DNA from: Nitrospirota bacterium
Lineage (GTDB): Bacteria; Nitrospirota; Thermodesulfovibrionia; Thermodesulfovibrionales; UBA9159
Assembly: GCA_021790195.1 (NCBI GenBank)
Contig: JAJYIF010000019.1
Coordinates: forward strand, 1-63,751
Length of the DNA: 63,751 nucleotides
Direction: 5' to 3'
This document shows positions 34,517-42,448 of the stretch, one piece after another. Under the pieces are notes generated by a model, which was not told the origin of the DNA, did no database searches, and was given only the letters and a program-made list of their open reading frames with translations. A program made the position numbers and the translations under genes. Position 1 is the first letter of the stretch. Each line of letters starts with the position of its first letter.

Positions 34517-35013
34517 AATGCGCGTTATGGGGCATGCTCGTCGGGAATATCGAGAGCATGGGCATTCTGCCTGCTCTTCAGGGAGGAGAGGCCGTTGCCA
34601 GGTGTCTCGATGAGACAGGAGGCGATGTTCTCCAGAAGCTCGCACAGATAGACGGAGAGAACAATTACGAGATCACGGAGAAGAACGGCTTCAAATATGT
34701 TATCCTTAAGCACTGTCCGTTCGCTGCTATCTATAAGGACATCCCTGCATGGGGCGATAAGGCGATGCATCTTGTGGAGGCATATAACAAGAAATCGGAC
34801 GGCGGCGGAGCCCTTCATCCACTTTGCCTCGTTCATAAGGGCATCAGGAACGCCATGAAAGCGGGCATTATCAGCATAGGGTGCAGGAGCGAGAGTTCGG
34901 GCAAGATCGAGACAGCCGAGAATGCCCTTGCGAAGGCCCAGATCAGCCGGGAAGAGGCCCTAGCAATGATCGAAGGCAAGGCTTGTTTGTTTGCTATAAA
35001 AATCGAAGCGTAA
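34498..35013 (+). CDS. Conserved Cys/His protein of unknown function
   Basis: The 171-residue protein overlaps the regulator gene by 19 nt and has a good GGAGG ribosome site. A possible metal-binding set is His72-Cys73, His107, Cys110, His113 and Cys129 (LKHCPFA and LHPLCLVHKG), with a C-terminal helix pair. No membrane span or signal is seen, so it is cytosolic. I do not recognise the family; its fixed place between a response regulator and roadblock genes suggests a redox or metal sensing input. Confidence 0.6.
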   Translation: MGKEPIKCALWGMLVGNIESMGILPALQGGEAVARCLDETGGDVLQKLAQIDGENNYEITEKNGFKYVILKHCPFAAIYKDIPAWGDKAMHLVEAYNKKSDGGGALHPLCLVHKGIRNAMKAGIISIGCRSESSGKIETAENALAKAQISREEALAMIEGKACLFAIKIEA

Positions 35014-35025
35014 GGAGGAAGACCT

Positions 35026-35397
35026 ATGGCTCTCACAAAGCAGGAACAGATTACGCAAGTGTTGAAGAAGCTGCAGACGAGCACGCCGGACATCGAAGGC
35101 GCCGCTGTAATTAGCATGGACGGTCTTGTGATCGCGAGCTCGCTGCCGTCCTCTGTTGAAGAGGACAGGGTCTCGGCTATGTCTGCGGCCCTGTACGGCA
35201 TCGGCGCCAGAACGGCGGAGGAGCTTGAGAGGGGCGGCGTCGAACAGATATACATCAAGGGCGGAAACGGCTATATGATAATAACCCAGGCGGGGGCCGA
35301 AGCGGTGATGGCCGTGATAGCCAACGGCAAGGCAAAATTGGGAATAATCTTTCTCGATATCAAGAGGGTTGCCGAGGAGTTGTCGAAGCTCATATAA
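35026..35397 (+). CDS. Roadblock/LC7 (MglB-like) protein 1
   Basis: The 123 residues form one roadblock/LC7 domain: a helix (KQEQITQVLKKLQTSTPDIE), then GAAVISMDGLVIASSLP, SAMSAALYGIGARTAEELER and GYMIITQAGAEAVMAVIAN. Such proteins dimerise and act as GTPase-activating or scaffolding partners of MglA-like GTPases. AAGGAGG precedes ATG 35026. It is paired with a second roadblock gene 17 nt downstream and a GTPase gene facing it. Confidence 0.88.
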   Translation: MALTKQEQITQVLKKLQTSTPDIEGAAVISMDGLVIASSLPSSVEEDRVSAMSAALYGIGARTAEELERGGVEQIYIKGGNGYMIITQAGAEAVMAVIANGKAKLGIIFLDIKRVAEELSKLI

Positions 35398-35414
35398 CTT
35401 TTGCCGGCGGCGAG

Positions 35415-35792
35415 ATGGACGTCAAGAGAATAAAGGAGATCTTCACCGACATAAAGAAAAGGACGAGGGGGGTGCGTGACGTCCTCCTCGTCACGGAGGA
35501 CGGCTTCCCCATAGTGAGCACTCTCGATTCGGGTGATGAAGAGGCGCGGTCCACGGCCGTAGGCGCTATTATCTGCGAGGCAGGACAGAGGGGAGTCGGG
35601 GAGCTGAATCTCGGCGAGGTCGACCTGAGCGTCACCATCGGGACCGAAGGATATTTTGTCATGAAGCGGCTTTCGGTGGGTGCGATAATGCTGCTCATCG
35701 TTGACCGGGACGAATCCGCCGCGCCTCTCGGGATGGTCCTTATGCGGGTCAGAAACGCCTCTCCCGAGATACTCGGGGCCTATGAAAAATGA
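35415..35792 (+). CDS. Roadblock/LC7 (MglB-like) protein 2
   Basis: The 125-residue second roadblock protein has RGVRDVLLVTEDGFPIVSTL, EARSTAVGAIICEAGQRG, and GTEGYFVMKRLSVGAIMLLI. It differs enough from protein 1 to suggest a heterodimer or two separate roles (GAP and scaffold). Its 3' end overlaps the convergent GTPase gene by 13 nt. Confidence 0.85.
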   Translation: MDVKRIKEIFTDIKKRTRGVRDVLLVTEDGFPIVSTLDSGDEEARSTAVGAIICEAGQRGVGELNLGEVDLSVTIGTEGYFVMKRLSVGAIMLLIVDRDESAAPLGMVLMRVRNASPEILGAYEK

Positions 35793-36247
35793 TTGACCAC
35801 GCTCATGGAGAAGGTGTGGTCCGTGATATTCCCTTCAACTCCGCGAATATACATCGGCGAAATGCGGCAGGCCCGATCCACATCGCCGAGGGTAATAACC
35901 GCTCCAGACGCGGTTTTTCTGTTTAGCACCCCTACGAACGGCACCCGGAGTTCCCCGATCTCCCTGATTATCTGAGCGTCCTCGGTGTCGAGGCGTGTGG
36001 TGCTGTCGAAGATCATGATGGCGCCTGCGGCGTTGGAAGAGATGACCTCCCTTACGGCGCTGAAGCGTCCTTGCCCGGGAGTTCCGAAAAGATGTATCTT
36101 CTTTCCGTTTATTCTTATGTGGCCGTAGTCAAGCGCAACGGTCCTTCCCTTGTGCTCAATATTAACCGCCCCGGGAATGACACATTTTATAAAGGTGCTC
36201 TTCCCCGCTTCACCTTTACCGAAGACCATGACCTTTATTATTTGCAC
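35780..36247 (-). CDS. Small Ras-like GTPase (COG2229/MglA-like)
   Basis: The 155-residue protein has P-loop GKGEAGKST at about 10-18, a switch II motif reading FGTPGQGRF (Gly where Ras-type GTPases have Asp), and a base-recognition segment GVLNRKT instead of NKxD. Such changes are common in the COG2229 group but leave hydrolysis in doubt. It starts at GTG 36247, needed to supply the first beta strand before the P-loop. TATAAT ends 5 nt upstream, so the message is probably leaderless. It faces the two roadblock genes and is divergent from a histidine kinase. Confidence 0.85.
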   Translation of the reverse strand: MQIIKVMVFGKGEAGKSTFIKCVIPGAVNIEHKGRTVALDYGHIRINGKKIHLFGTPGQGRFSAVREVISSNAAGAIMIFDSTTRLDTEDAQIIREIGELRVPFVGVLNRKTASGAVITLGDVDRACRISPMYIRGVEGNITDHTFSMSVVNHFS

Positions 36248-36252
36248 GATAA

Positions 36253-36258
36253 ATTATA
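36253..36258 (-). promoter_or_regulatory. -10 box of the GTPase gene (leaderless)
   Basis: TATAAT read on minus, 5 nt before the GTG start. The same 41-nt spacer carries TATACT at 36257-36262 for the divergent kinase on plus. Confidence 0.6.
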
Positions 36259-36288
36259 TACTATAAAACGCTTCCAAAAAGCAATAAG

Positions 36289-38037
36289 ATGGCTAAGACT
36301 ATCCCTCACAGATTCCTCCTGATCCTTATTTTTGCGTTTGCGGTTTCCTACGGTCTCCTGGGATATTTCGTCATAGAGAGACAGGCCAGGATGGAGCATG
36401 AGCATATGCTCAATTCCGCCGAGCGGACCGCTGATATTGTCTCAAGGATCCTCAAGGAGAGCATGCTCGAAGGGGACCCGAAGTTCACGCGAAGGATCGT
36501 CGAAAGACTCAGGGGGGACGTTGCCCACAACATTTTCGTGCTCGGCCGGAAGAGGTTCGGAGAACCCGATATGCCGATAAGCCGTGAGATACTTGACGTC
36601 ATGTCCAGAAGCGGCAGGCCTTACTCCGAGCTGAAGAACGACAGGTTCTATTATTATATGCCGCTAACGAACGAGCAGAGATGTCTTCAGTGCCATAAGG
36701 AAGAAGGGCTGCTTGGGGTCATTCTTGTCGACCGGTCTGTCGCGTCCGAGAAAGCGGAGCTGAGATCGACGCTCCTGAGGCTGGCCGGTTACGGACTTTT
36801 CCTGATGCTCATAGGCATAGCCGCCCTCTCAAAGATAACCACTTACTACATCATAAATCCACTGAGAATGATAGGCGAGGCCATACAGTCCTATTCGAAG
36901 CAGGATTTCTCGAAACGCATATCGAGCACAAAGCTGAAGGGCGAGTTTTCGGCGATAGCTAACACAGTGAATTCGATGGCTGAGCGCCTGAGCAGCCTCT
37001 ATGGGCTGCTCGAAGAGAAGATACACAAGCAGAACCTCGAACTCAAGGGCCAGCTCGATTTTGTGGAGATGCTCATAAATTCCATCAACAGTGGAATAAT
37101 CTTCGTAGGCGGCAGCGGTATTATCCTCAAGGCGAACCCTTATACGGTGAAAGCCCTTGAGGCCGACGAAAAATCCATTATCGGAAAACATATGGACGAT
37201 TTTGTCGTGGGTTTCTACGACGAGATACTGAAGAGCGATTTCGGCGAGGGGCAGTTCAAACTGAATTCAGGACGGAGCGTATATCTCGGCTACAGCGTTT
37301 CGGAGATAGAAGAGGTTGCCGCCCTTAGGGGGAAGGTGGTTCTCTTCCGGGACCTGACCGAGGTCATGCTCCTCAGATCCCAATTGAGGAGGAAGGAGTA
37401 CTTCTCGACCATAGGCGAGATGGCCTCCTGGATAGCCCACGAGATTAAGAACCCGCTGTTCGGGATGTCGGCCTCCGCGGAGATCCTGCTGAAGACGTCC
37501 GATGAATACTCCGGAAGATTTATCGAGGCTATAATCAAGGAATGCAGGAGACTCGATTGCCTCATCGATGATCTCCTCCAGTATGCCAAGCCGGTGGAAT
37601 TGAAATTGGCCGAGGCGGACCTGCCGGAAATCGTCAGCGAAGTTATGGCGGTTGTCGATTCGGTTGCGACCTCCGGCGGCTGCAGACTGGTCCTGTGCGG
37701 CGACGGCGGGATACCGAAGGTAAGGGCCGACGGGGACAAGGTAAAACAGGTGTTCCTCAACATAATGAAGAATTCTATCGAGGCGAAGGCGACTGAGATA
37801 GACATCGGCTTCTTAAATGAAGGCGATAAGGTGACCGTCCGCATCAAGGACAACGGCACAGGCATAGACACACAGGTAATGGAAAACATCTTCAAGCCTT
37901 TTTACACTACAAAGAAGAAGGGAACCGGGTTGGGCCTTTCGATCTGCAAAAAGATCATAGAGGAGCACGGCGGATCAATGGCCGTTTACGGAAGAGACGG
38001 TGGAGGCACTTCCGTGGACTTAACGTTTAAAATATGA
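36289..38037 (+). CDS. Haem-motif membrane histidine kinase
   Basis: The 582-residue kinase has spans at about 9-27 and 164-183 bounding a periplasmic domain with CLQCH (Cys132, Cys135, His136), a c-type haem attachment site of the DUF3365/Tll0287-like sensor type. HAMP (about 184-240), PAS (255-360), HisKA with His384 (WIAHEIKNPLFG) and HATPase (DNGTGI, GTGLGLSICKKI) follow. It probably senses redox state or a gas at the haem. No receiver gene follows directly; the receiver-PATAN protein at 33047 is the nearest candidate partner. It lies 15 nt before gspG. Confidence 0.9.
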   Translation: MAKTIPHRFLLILIFAFAVSYGLLGYFVIERQARMEHEHMLNSAERTADIVSRILKESMLEGDPKFTRRIVERLRGDVAHNIFVLGRKRFGEPDMPISREILDVMSRSGRPYSELKNDRFYYYMPLTNEQRCLQCHKEEGLLGVILVDRSVASEKAELRSTLLRLAGYGLFLMLIGIAALSKITTYYIINPLRMIGEAIQSYSKQDFSKRISSTKLKGEFSAIANTVNSMAERLSSLYGLLEEKIHKQNLELKGQLDFVEMLINSINSGIIFVGGSGIILKANPYTVKALEADEKSIIGKHMDDFVVGFYDEILKSDFGEGQFKLNSGRSVYLGYSVSEIEEVAALRGKVVLFRDLTEVMLLRSQLRRKEYFSTIGEMASWIAHEIKNPLFGMSASAEILLKTSDEYSGRFIEAIIKECRRLDCLIDDLLQYAKPVELKLAEADLPEIVSEVMAVVDSVATSGGCRLVLCGDGGIPKVRADGDKVKQVFLNIMKNSIEAKATEIDIGFLNEGDKVTVRIKDNGTGIDTQVMENIFKPFYTTKKKGTGLGLSICKKIIEEHGGSMAVYGRDGGGTSVDLTFKI

Positions 38038-38052
38038 AAGGAGCATGTCGAA

Positions 38053-38538
38053 TTGAAGAATCCAAGGTCTGAAATGCAGGATGCGATATCGAAGGTTTCC
38101 GGATATTCCACCGGAGGCTTTACGCTGCTTGAGATTATCGTCGTCGTTTTTATCCTGAGTCTGCTTGCCGCAATAGTGGCGCCGAAGATCATAGGCAGGA
38201 CCGACGATGCCCGTATCGCTCAGGCAAAGGTCCAGATAAGAAATTTCGAGACCGGCCTGAAGCTTTTTAAGATGGACAACGGTTTTTATCCGGACACCCA
38301 GCAGGGGCTGGACGCACTGGTCGAGAAACCTGCTACCGGTCAAATCCCCCAGAAGTACCGCGAGGGGGGCTATCTTGAACAAAAGAAGATACCCCTCGAT
38401 CCCTGGAACAACCCGTATGTCTATGTCTCGCCGGGCCTTCACGGGGACTATGACATCTTAAGCTACGGTGCGGACGGAAAAGAAGGCGGAGACGGCAAGA
38501 ACGCCGACATTACAAACTGGGATATGCAAAGTCAGTAA
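38053..38538 (+). CDS. gspG: Major pseudopilin GspG
   Basis: The 161 residues include a prepilin leader with cleavage at GG/FTLLEIIVVVF (Glu +5), a hydrophobic helix and the GspG C-terminal domain (GFYPDTQQGLDALVEKP, DPWNNPYVYVSPG, SYGADGKEGGDGKNADITNW) with calcium-site residues. It forms the body of the pseudopilus. TTG 38053 is the start, set by AAGGAG 10 nt upstream. The leader, about 22 residues, is longer than usual. Confidence 0.94.
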   Translation: MKNPRSEMQDAISKVSGYSTGGFTLLEIIVVVFILSLLAAIVAPKIIGRTDDARIAQAKVQIRNFETGLKLFKMDNGFYPDTQQGLDALVEKPATGQIPQKYREGGYLEQKKIPLDPWNNPYVYVSPGLHGDYDILSYGADGKEGGDGKNADITNWDMQSQ

Positions 38539-38856
38539 CAAGTAACAATCAACACGTTGACGGATGAAGACAGAATTTACCCTAGCGGTCCCGTTGGGGC
38601 ATGAAGTCCAAAAGAAACCTTTATGGGGACGACAGAATCCATATCTTCAAGATGATAGGAGGAGTTCACATTAAGTGTAGTCCTGAAAAGTACTGCAAGT
38701 TATTCCGTCACCGATATCAAGGTGTCGTCGACAAAGCTTTTTTTTGGCCTCCATGCCCCGACTGTGATGATGTTTATGCAACTGAAAGGGTTAGAAACAA
38801 GAAGGATGACTTCTTTCTGTTACTCGTTACCCGTTACCCGTCATTCGTCACTCGCG
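38532..38856. repeat. Inverted GTTAC/GTAAC repeat spanning the gspG-gspH region
   Basis: AGTAACAAGTAACAATC at 38533-38549 just after gspG. The opposite-sense array GTTACTCGTTACCCGTTACC plus CGTCATTCGTCACTCG at about 38820-38855 is a run of heptamer-like units. The second array is translated as LLLVTRYPSFVTR directly before the GspH cleavage site. Confidence 0.6.
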
Positions 38857-39293
38857 CAGGTTTCACCCTCCTCGAGTTGATGGTGGTCATATTCATTGTG
38901 TCTATCGTGCTTGCCCTTGTCCTGCCCTCCTTCACGAACATCGGGGAAAGCAGAATGGCCTCAGAAGCAAAAAGGCTCGCCTCGATTGTGAGATATCTGA
39001 ACGACAACGCTATCTCTACGAAGGAGAACCAGCAGATGAAGATCAATCTTGGCGACAAGACGGTGAACTACAGCGGACCGGATGGCGAGAAGGCCGAGAG
39101 ATTCGGCAGCATCTCCTCTGTAGAATTGCAGTCAAAGGGGATGATATCGGAAGGTGAAGCGACGATCTTCTTCGGCCCTTCCGGCGGGATCGAAAGTTTC
39201 AATATCAACCTCAAAGACGATAAGTCGGGAATGGAGGTTTCGTTTAATTCCATGAGCGGAAGGGTGCAGATTGAGGCGAGCAAAGAGCAATAA
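38601..39293 (+). CDS. gspH: Minor pseudopilin GspH with very long leader
   Basis: Prepilin cleavage site AG/FTLLELMVVIFIVS, then a helix and a beta-rich pseudopilin domain (SEAKRLASIVRYLNDNAIST, GKINLGDK-like strands, MSGRVQIEASKEQ end). The frame has no ATG, GTG or TTG close to the site: the nearest are ATG 38601 and the in-frame ATG near 38652. The leader is therefore 70-87 residues, partly made of repeat sequence. Either translation starts far upstream, or an unusual codon is used, or the true start was destroyed. Confidence 0.75.
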   Translation: MKSKRNLYGDDRIHIFKMIGGVHIKCSPEKYCKLFRHRYQGVVDKAFFWPPCPDCDDVYATERVRNKKDDFFLLLVTRYPSFVTRAGFTLLELMVVIFIVSIVLALVLPSFTNIGESRMASEAKRLASIVRYLNDNAISTKENQQMKINLGDKTVNYSGPDGEKAERFGSISSVELQSKGMISEGEATIFFGPSGGIESFNINLKDDKSGMEVSFNSMSGRVQIEASKEQ

Positions 39294-39372
39294 GCCTTCG
39301 AGGTGAGAATAGACCTGACCTTGTATTCCATTGGGCATGAAGCCTGCCGGTGGGCCCGAAAGAGCTTTATAA

Positions 39373-39771
39373 ATGACGACGAGATTACATAATCACAATC
39401 TCAAGGCCGGATTTCGCATCCGGCGCTGTCCTGATGCGGTGGGCGGTTTCACTCTTCTTGAGGTGATGATAAGCCTTGCGATCGTGGGCGGGCTCCTCGT
39501 CACTCTTCTGTACACCTTGAATTATCACCTCGGCATTGCGGACAGGCACCTGATCATTACGGTTTCTACCGACCTGGCAAAGGAGAAGATGTACGAGATG
39601 GAGAAGACCCCGGTCATTCAAAAGGGAGCTTTCCCGGAACCTTATTCTAATTATTCCTATGAAACGAGCATCAGGGATTCGCTTATGCCCGGGATGTCCG
39701 AGATATGGGTAGTCGTGAGAAACGGCAAGGAAAAGGTCATGCTGAGCGAATTGATCAGGAAGGTAAAATGA
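39373..39771 (+). CDS. gspI: Minor pseudopilin GspI
   Basis: The 132 residues have a leader ending GG/FTLLEVMISLAIVGG and the short GspI core (YTLNYHLGIADRHLIITVST, LAKEKMYEMEKTP). GspI nucleates the pseudopilus tip with J and K. Leader residues 1-24 include a stretch encoded by a perfect 7-bp hairpin. The stop overlaps gspJ by ATGA. The 79-nt gap before it holds GGGCATGAAGCCTGC at 39333-39347, similar to 11074-11088 and 38597-38608. Confidence 0.88.
   Translation: MTTRLHNHNLKAGFRIRRCPDAVGGFTLLEVMISLAIVGGLLVTLLYTLNYHLGIADRHLIITVSTDLAKEKMYEMEKTPVIQKGAFPEPYSNYSYETSIRDSLMPGMSEIWVVVRNGKEKVMLSELIRKVK
39406..39424 (+). repeat. Hairpin in the gspI leader sequence
   Basis: GCCGGAT, loop TTCGC, ATCCGGC: a perfect 7-bp stem within the leader-peptide codons, resembling common dispersed hairpins. 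Confidence 0.55.
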
Positions 39772-40460
39772 ATAACATGGACTTGTTAGGTAACGACCCC
39801 CACCCCCATCTTAAACTAAGGGGGGACGAGGGGGAGTTATGGAGGCGCCCTATTTTCAATTTCCGGGAATCAGGAGGTTTCACCCTTTTGGAAGTCCTGA
39901 TAGCCTTCGCAATAACCTGCATTATTATGGCTGCTCTTTACAGTACATTTTTCATCTCGCACAAGGCCGTGACCACGGTGGATGATTCTCTCCTCAGGCT
40001 TCAGGAGTGCCGCGCTACTCTGGACGTCATGAAAAGGGAGCTGGAGTCGTGTCTTTATGACAGGAACAAAAACTATACCGTCTTTAAACTCGAGGACAGG
40101 GATTTTTTCGGGAAAGAGACTTCGCAGCTGACCTTCACATCTTTTTCTCCTCTTCTTCCCGGTCTGTCGAAGATAGCCTATACCGTGGAAGAAGATGATA
40201 AGAAGCTTACCCTCAATAAGAGCATGATTTCGGCCTATTCCCAGCCCACGGATAAGCCGATGTCGGTACCCCTTATAGAAGATATACAGTCGTTCACCGT
40301 TGAAGCGTTGTACAACGGTAAATGGGTCAAGACCTGGGACGGAGAACTCTCTAATCTGCCGGAGCAGGTAAGAATAACGGTGAGCATTTGCCCCAAGAAG
40401 GGGGCGGCCCCTCTGACGATGTCGGATATTGCGAGGCCGAGGATCGGCAATGCGCTATAG
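39768..40460 (+). CDS. gspJ: Minor pseudopilin GspJ
   Basis: The 230 residues have a long leader (about 35) ending SGG/FTLLEVLIAFAITC, then a beta-rich GspJ domain with CRATLDVMKRELESCLYD, SQLTFTSFSPL and PEQVRITVSI. ATG 39768 overlaps the gspI stop. The leader codons for NDPHPHLKLRGDEGE come from a C-rich/G-rich inverted repeat at 39797-39834. Its end overlaps gspK. Confidence 0.88.
   Translation: MNNMDLLGNDPHPHLKLRGDEGELWRRPIFNFRESGGFTLLEVLIAFAITCIIMAALYSTFFISHKAVTTVDDSLLRLQECRATLDVMKRELESCLYDRNKNYTVFKLEDRDFFGKETSQLTFTSFSPLLPGLSKIAYTVEEDDKKLTLNKSMISAYSQPTDKPMSVPLIEDIQSFTVEALYNGKWVKTWDGELSNLPEQVRITVSICPKKGAAPLTMSDIARPRIGNAL
39797..39834 (+). repeat. C/G-run inverted repeat in the gspJ leader
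   Basis: CCCCCACCCCC (39797-39807), a short AT-rich centre, then GGGGGGACGAGGGGG (39820-39834). This is a typical dispersed palindrome type, here inside the region coding for the prepilin leader. Confidence 0.65.
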
Positions 40461-41379
40461 ATATTTTCTGAAGACCGGCTCTGAGGAAGGCATAGTCCTG
40501 GTCCTTACGCTCCTGATACTTGCGATCATAACGGCCATGGTTGTCGAGTTCGCCTACGGCGTATACACCACAACTTCGGCTTTATACAACTGGCGGGACT
40601 CCCAGAGACTTTCCTTTGTTGCAAAGTCAGGGACTTCAGTGGCAGTGAATCTGATTTCCAGTTATGCCGGGTATGCCAATGTCCTGGTCGGCAACGATCT
40701 GTATAAATATCTCGGAAGACAGATACCCCTCGAAAATGTATCGGAGGGATTTAAAGGAAGGCTCATTATCGAGGCCGACGATGAAAACTCGAAATTCAAC
40801 CTGAATTCTATTAATAGGATTGAGCTTGATGGCACGCGTCAATCCTATGAGGCATTTAAACGCCTGCTTGGTTTTCTCGGTCTGGACGAGACTATCGCTG
40901 ACAGGATCGCTTATTGGACAGATCCGAGCAAGGAGCCTGGACTGGCTAACACGGAGAATGTCACTAAGAATGGATTTATGGAAAGCGTGGATGAGCTGCT
41001 TCTCATAAAGGGGATTGACCAGAAGACTTATGAAAAGCTATTGCCTTATGTAACTGTTTACAGTTATTCAGGAATAAACAACATGTTGGACCCGAGCGTT
41101 AATGTGAACACCGCCTCAATACCTGTTATAATGTGTCTTGCGAATATTTCAAAGGAGAGCGCCCAGACACTTGTGAACCAAAGAGAGCTAAAGCCGTTCG
41201 GCAGCGTAGGGGAGGCAGCGAATATAGGCATTAATCTATCGCCGGAGTTCTTCACTGCAACTACCCCTAAGAATTTCCGCATAACGTCGATCGGCGAAGA
41301 AAACAAGATAAGAAGAGTGATCGAAAGTGTGATCAGGATAGACGGTGGGAATACGGTATTGTACTGGCAGGAGACGTGA
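40450..41379 (+). CDS. gspK: Minor pseudopilin GspK
   Basis: The 309-residue GspK has the N-terminal helix EEGIVLVLTLLILAIITAMV with a Gly/Ile cleavage site and no Glu +5 of the FTLLE type, as is normal for GspK. The helix-hairpin-helix-rich alpha domain (DDENSKFNLNSIN, DRIAYWTDP, SVDELLLIKGID, VNVNTASIPVIM) follows. It caps the pseudopilus tip. ATG 40450 lies inside the gspJ end and is chosen over upstream GTG codons because it starts MRYRYFLKTG directly before the helix. Confidence 0.9.
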   Translation: MRYRYFLKTGSEEGIVLVLTLLILAIITAMVVEFAYGVYTTTSALYNWRDSQRLSFVAKSGTSVAVNLISSYAGYANVLVGNDLYKYLGRQIPLENVSEGFKGRLIIEADDENSKFNLNSINRIELDGTRQSYEAFKRLLGFLGLDETIADRIAYWTDPSKEPGLANTENVTKNGFMESVDELLLIKGIDQKTYEKLLPYVTVYSYSGINNMLDPSVNVNTASIPVIMCLANISKESAQTLVNQRELKPFGSVGEAANIGINLSPEFFTATTPKNFRITSIGEENKIRRVIESVIRIDGGNTVLYWQET

Positions 41380-41383
41380 TTAA

Positions 41384-42448
41384 TTGAAGAAGATGGGGTT
41401 CATAGATCTCGATTCAAAGATGTCCGGCAATGTTTATGTTTTCAGAGACGTCCGGGGGAAATACGAATTCGAAAACGCTCTTGAATTTGCCGGCGATGCC
41501 GTGTCGTCTCCGCCGGACGTGACCGGGATCTCCGAATTTGTCCTGAGTCTGCCCGTCGCGTTCTTGAATTTCAGATTGCTCAAGCTCCCGTTTTCGGACA
41601 AGGAGAAATTGATGAAGGTTGTGCCGCTTGAGCTTGAGAACCTGATGATGGAGAATCCTGAAGACGTGGTCTTCGATTCTGTTGTGCTGGGAGGCGCGGG
41701 CGACCAATTCGACGTGCTGGTGGCATATGTCCGCAAGGGAACCATGCATGAGATACTTGCGAAGCTTGGGTCGCTCAGGATCGATCCGCACATTGTCACC
41801 TGTCTGGATTTGCAGACTGCCGTCAGGAAGGGCGCGGAAGGCATAGCTTCATGGCTTATGTCGCCTGAAGAGTTCAGCCGGGATGAGAGGGTAGAAGCCG
41901 CGAGAGGAGAGTTGCTCAGGCATACGCTGAATCTCAGGACCGGGTCTTTTGCCTACACGAAAGACACGGAAAAGATAATAAGAAAGCTCAGGACGACCGT
42001 GGTGCTTTTCTTCGTGTTGACGCTGCTGGTCAATTCCTATCTCATATTGAGGATAGCGAACGCCAGAAATGAGGCGGCGGCCATAAGAAGGGACATGAGA
42101 AATATGTATGCTCATCTTTTCCCGGGCGAGAAGAGAATAACCGACGAGCTTTACCAGATGAAGTCACATATGAAGGAGATCGGCGAAAAGGGGAACGCCC
42201 TTATCGGCGTTTATCCGCTCCAGTTTATGCTGGACCTGTCGAGGAGGACCGTGCCGGGCGTAGTGGTTAACGAGATAAGTCTTGAAAGGGACCTTTCGAT
42301 AATAAAGGGGGACGCGTCTTCCATGGCGGATGTGGACAAGATGAAAGCTAAGGTGTCGGAGTTCCTTGCCAACTCTTCTGTGTCCGACATTAAGCAAACC
42401 TCATCCGGCAGACTTTCTTTCACTATTACGGCGAAGGGGCGGAAATGA
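41384..42448 (+). CDS. gspL: Type II secretion protein GspL
   Basis: The 354-residue GspL/PilM-like protein has a cytoplasmic actin-like domain (LPVAFLNFRLLKLPFSDKEK, VVPLELENLMMENPEDVVFD) that binds GspE, one membrane span at about 205-226 and a ferredoxin-like periplasmic domain. A TTG at 41384 or ATG 41393 may start it. It is coupled to gspM by ATGA overlap. Overall it is shorter than proteobacterial GspL, being trimmed in the cytoplasmic domain. Confidence 0.82.
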   Translation: MKKMGFIDLDSKMSGNVYVFRDVRGKYEFENALEFAGDAVSSPPDVTGISEFVLSLPVAFLNFRLLKLPFSDKEKLMKVVPLELENLMMENPEDVVFDSVVLGGAGDQFDVLVAYVRKGTMHEILAKLGSLRIDPHIVTCLDLQTAVRKGAEGIASWLMSPEEFSRDERVEAARGELLRHTLNLRTGSFAYTKDTEKIIRKLRTTVVLFFVLTLLVNSYLILRIANARNEAAAIRRDMRNMYAHLFPGEKRITDELYQMKSHMKEIGEKGNALIGVYPLQFMLDLSRRTVPGVVVNEISLERDLSIIKGDASSMADVDKMKAKVSEFLANSSVSDIKQTSSGRLSFTITAKGRK

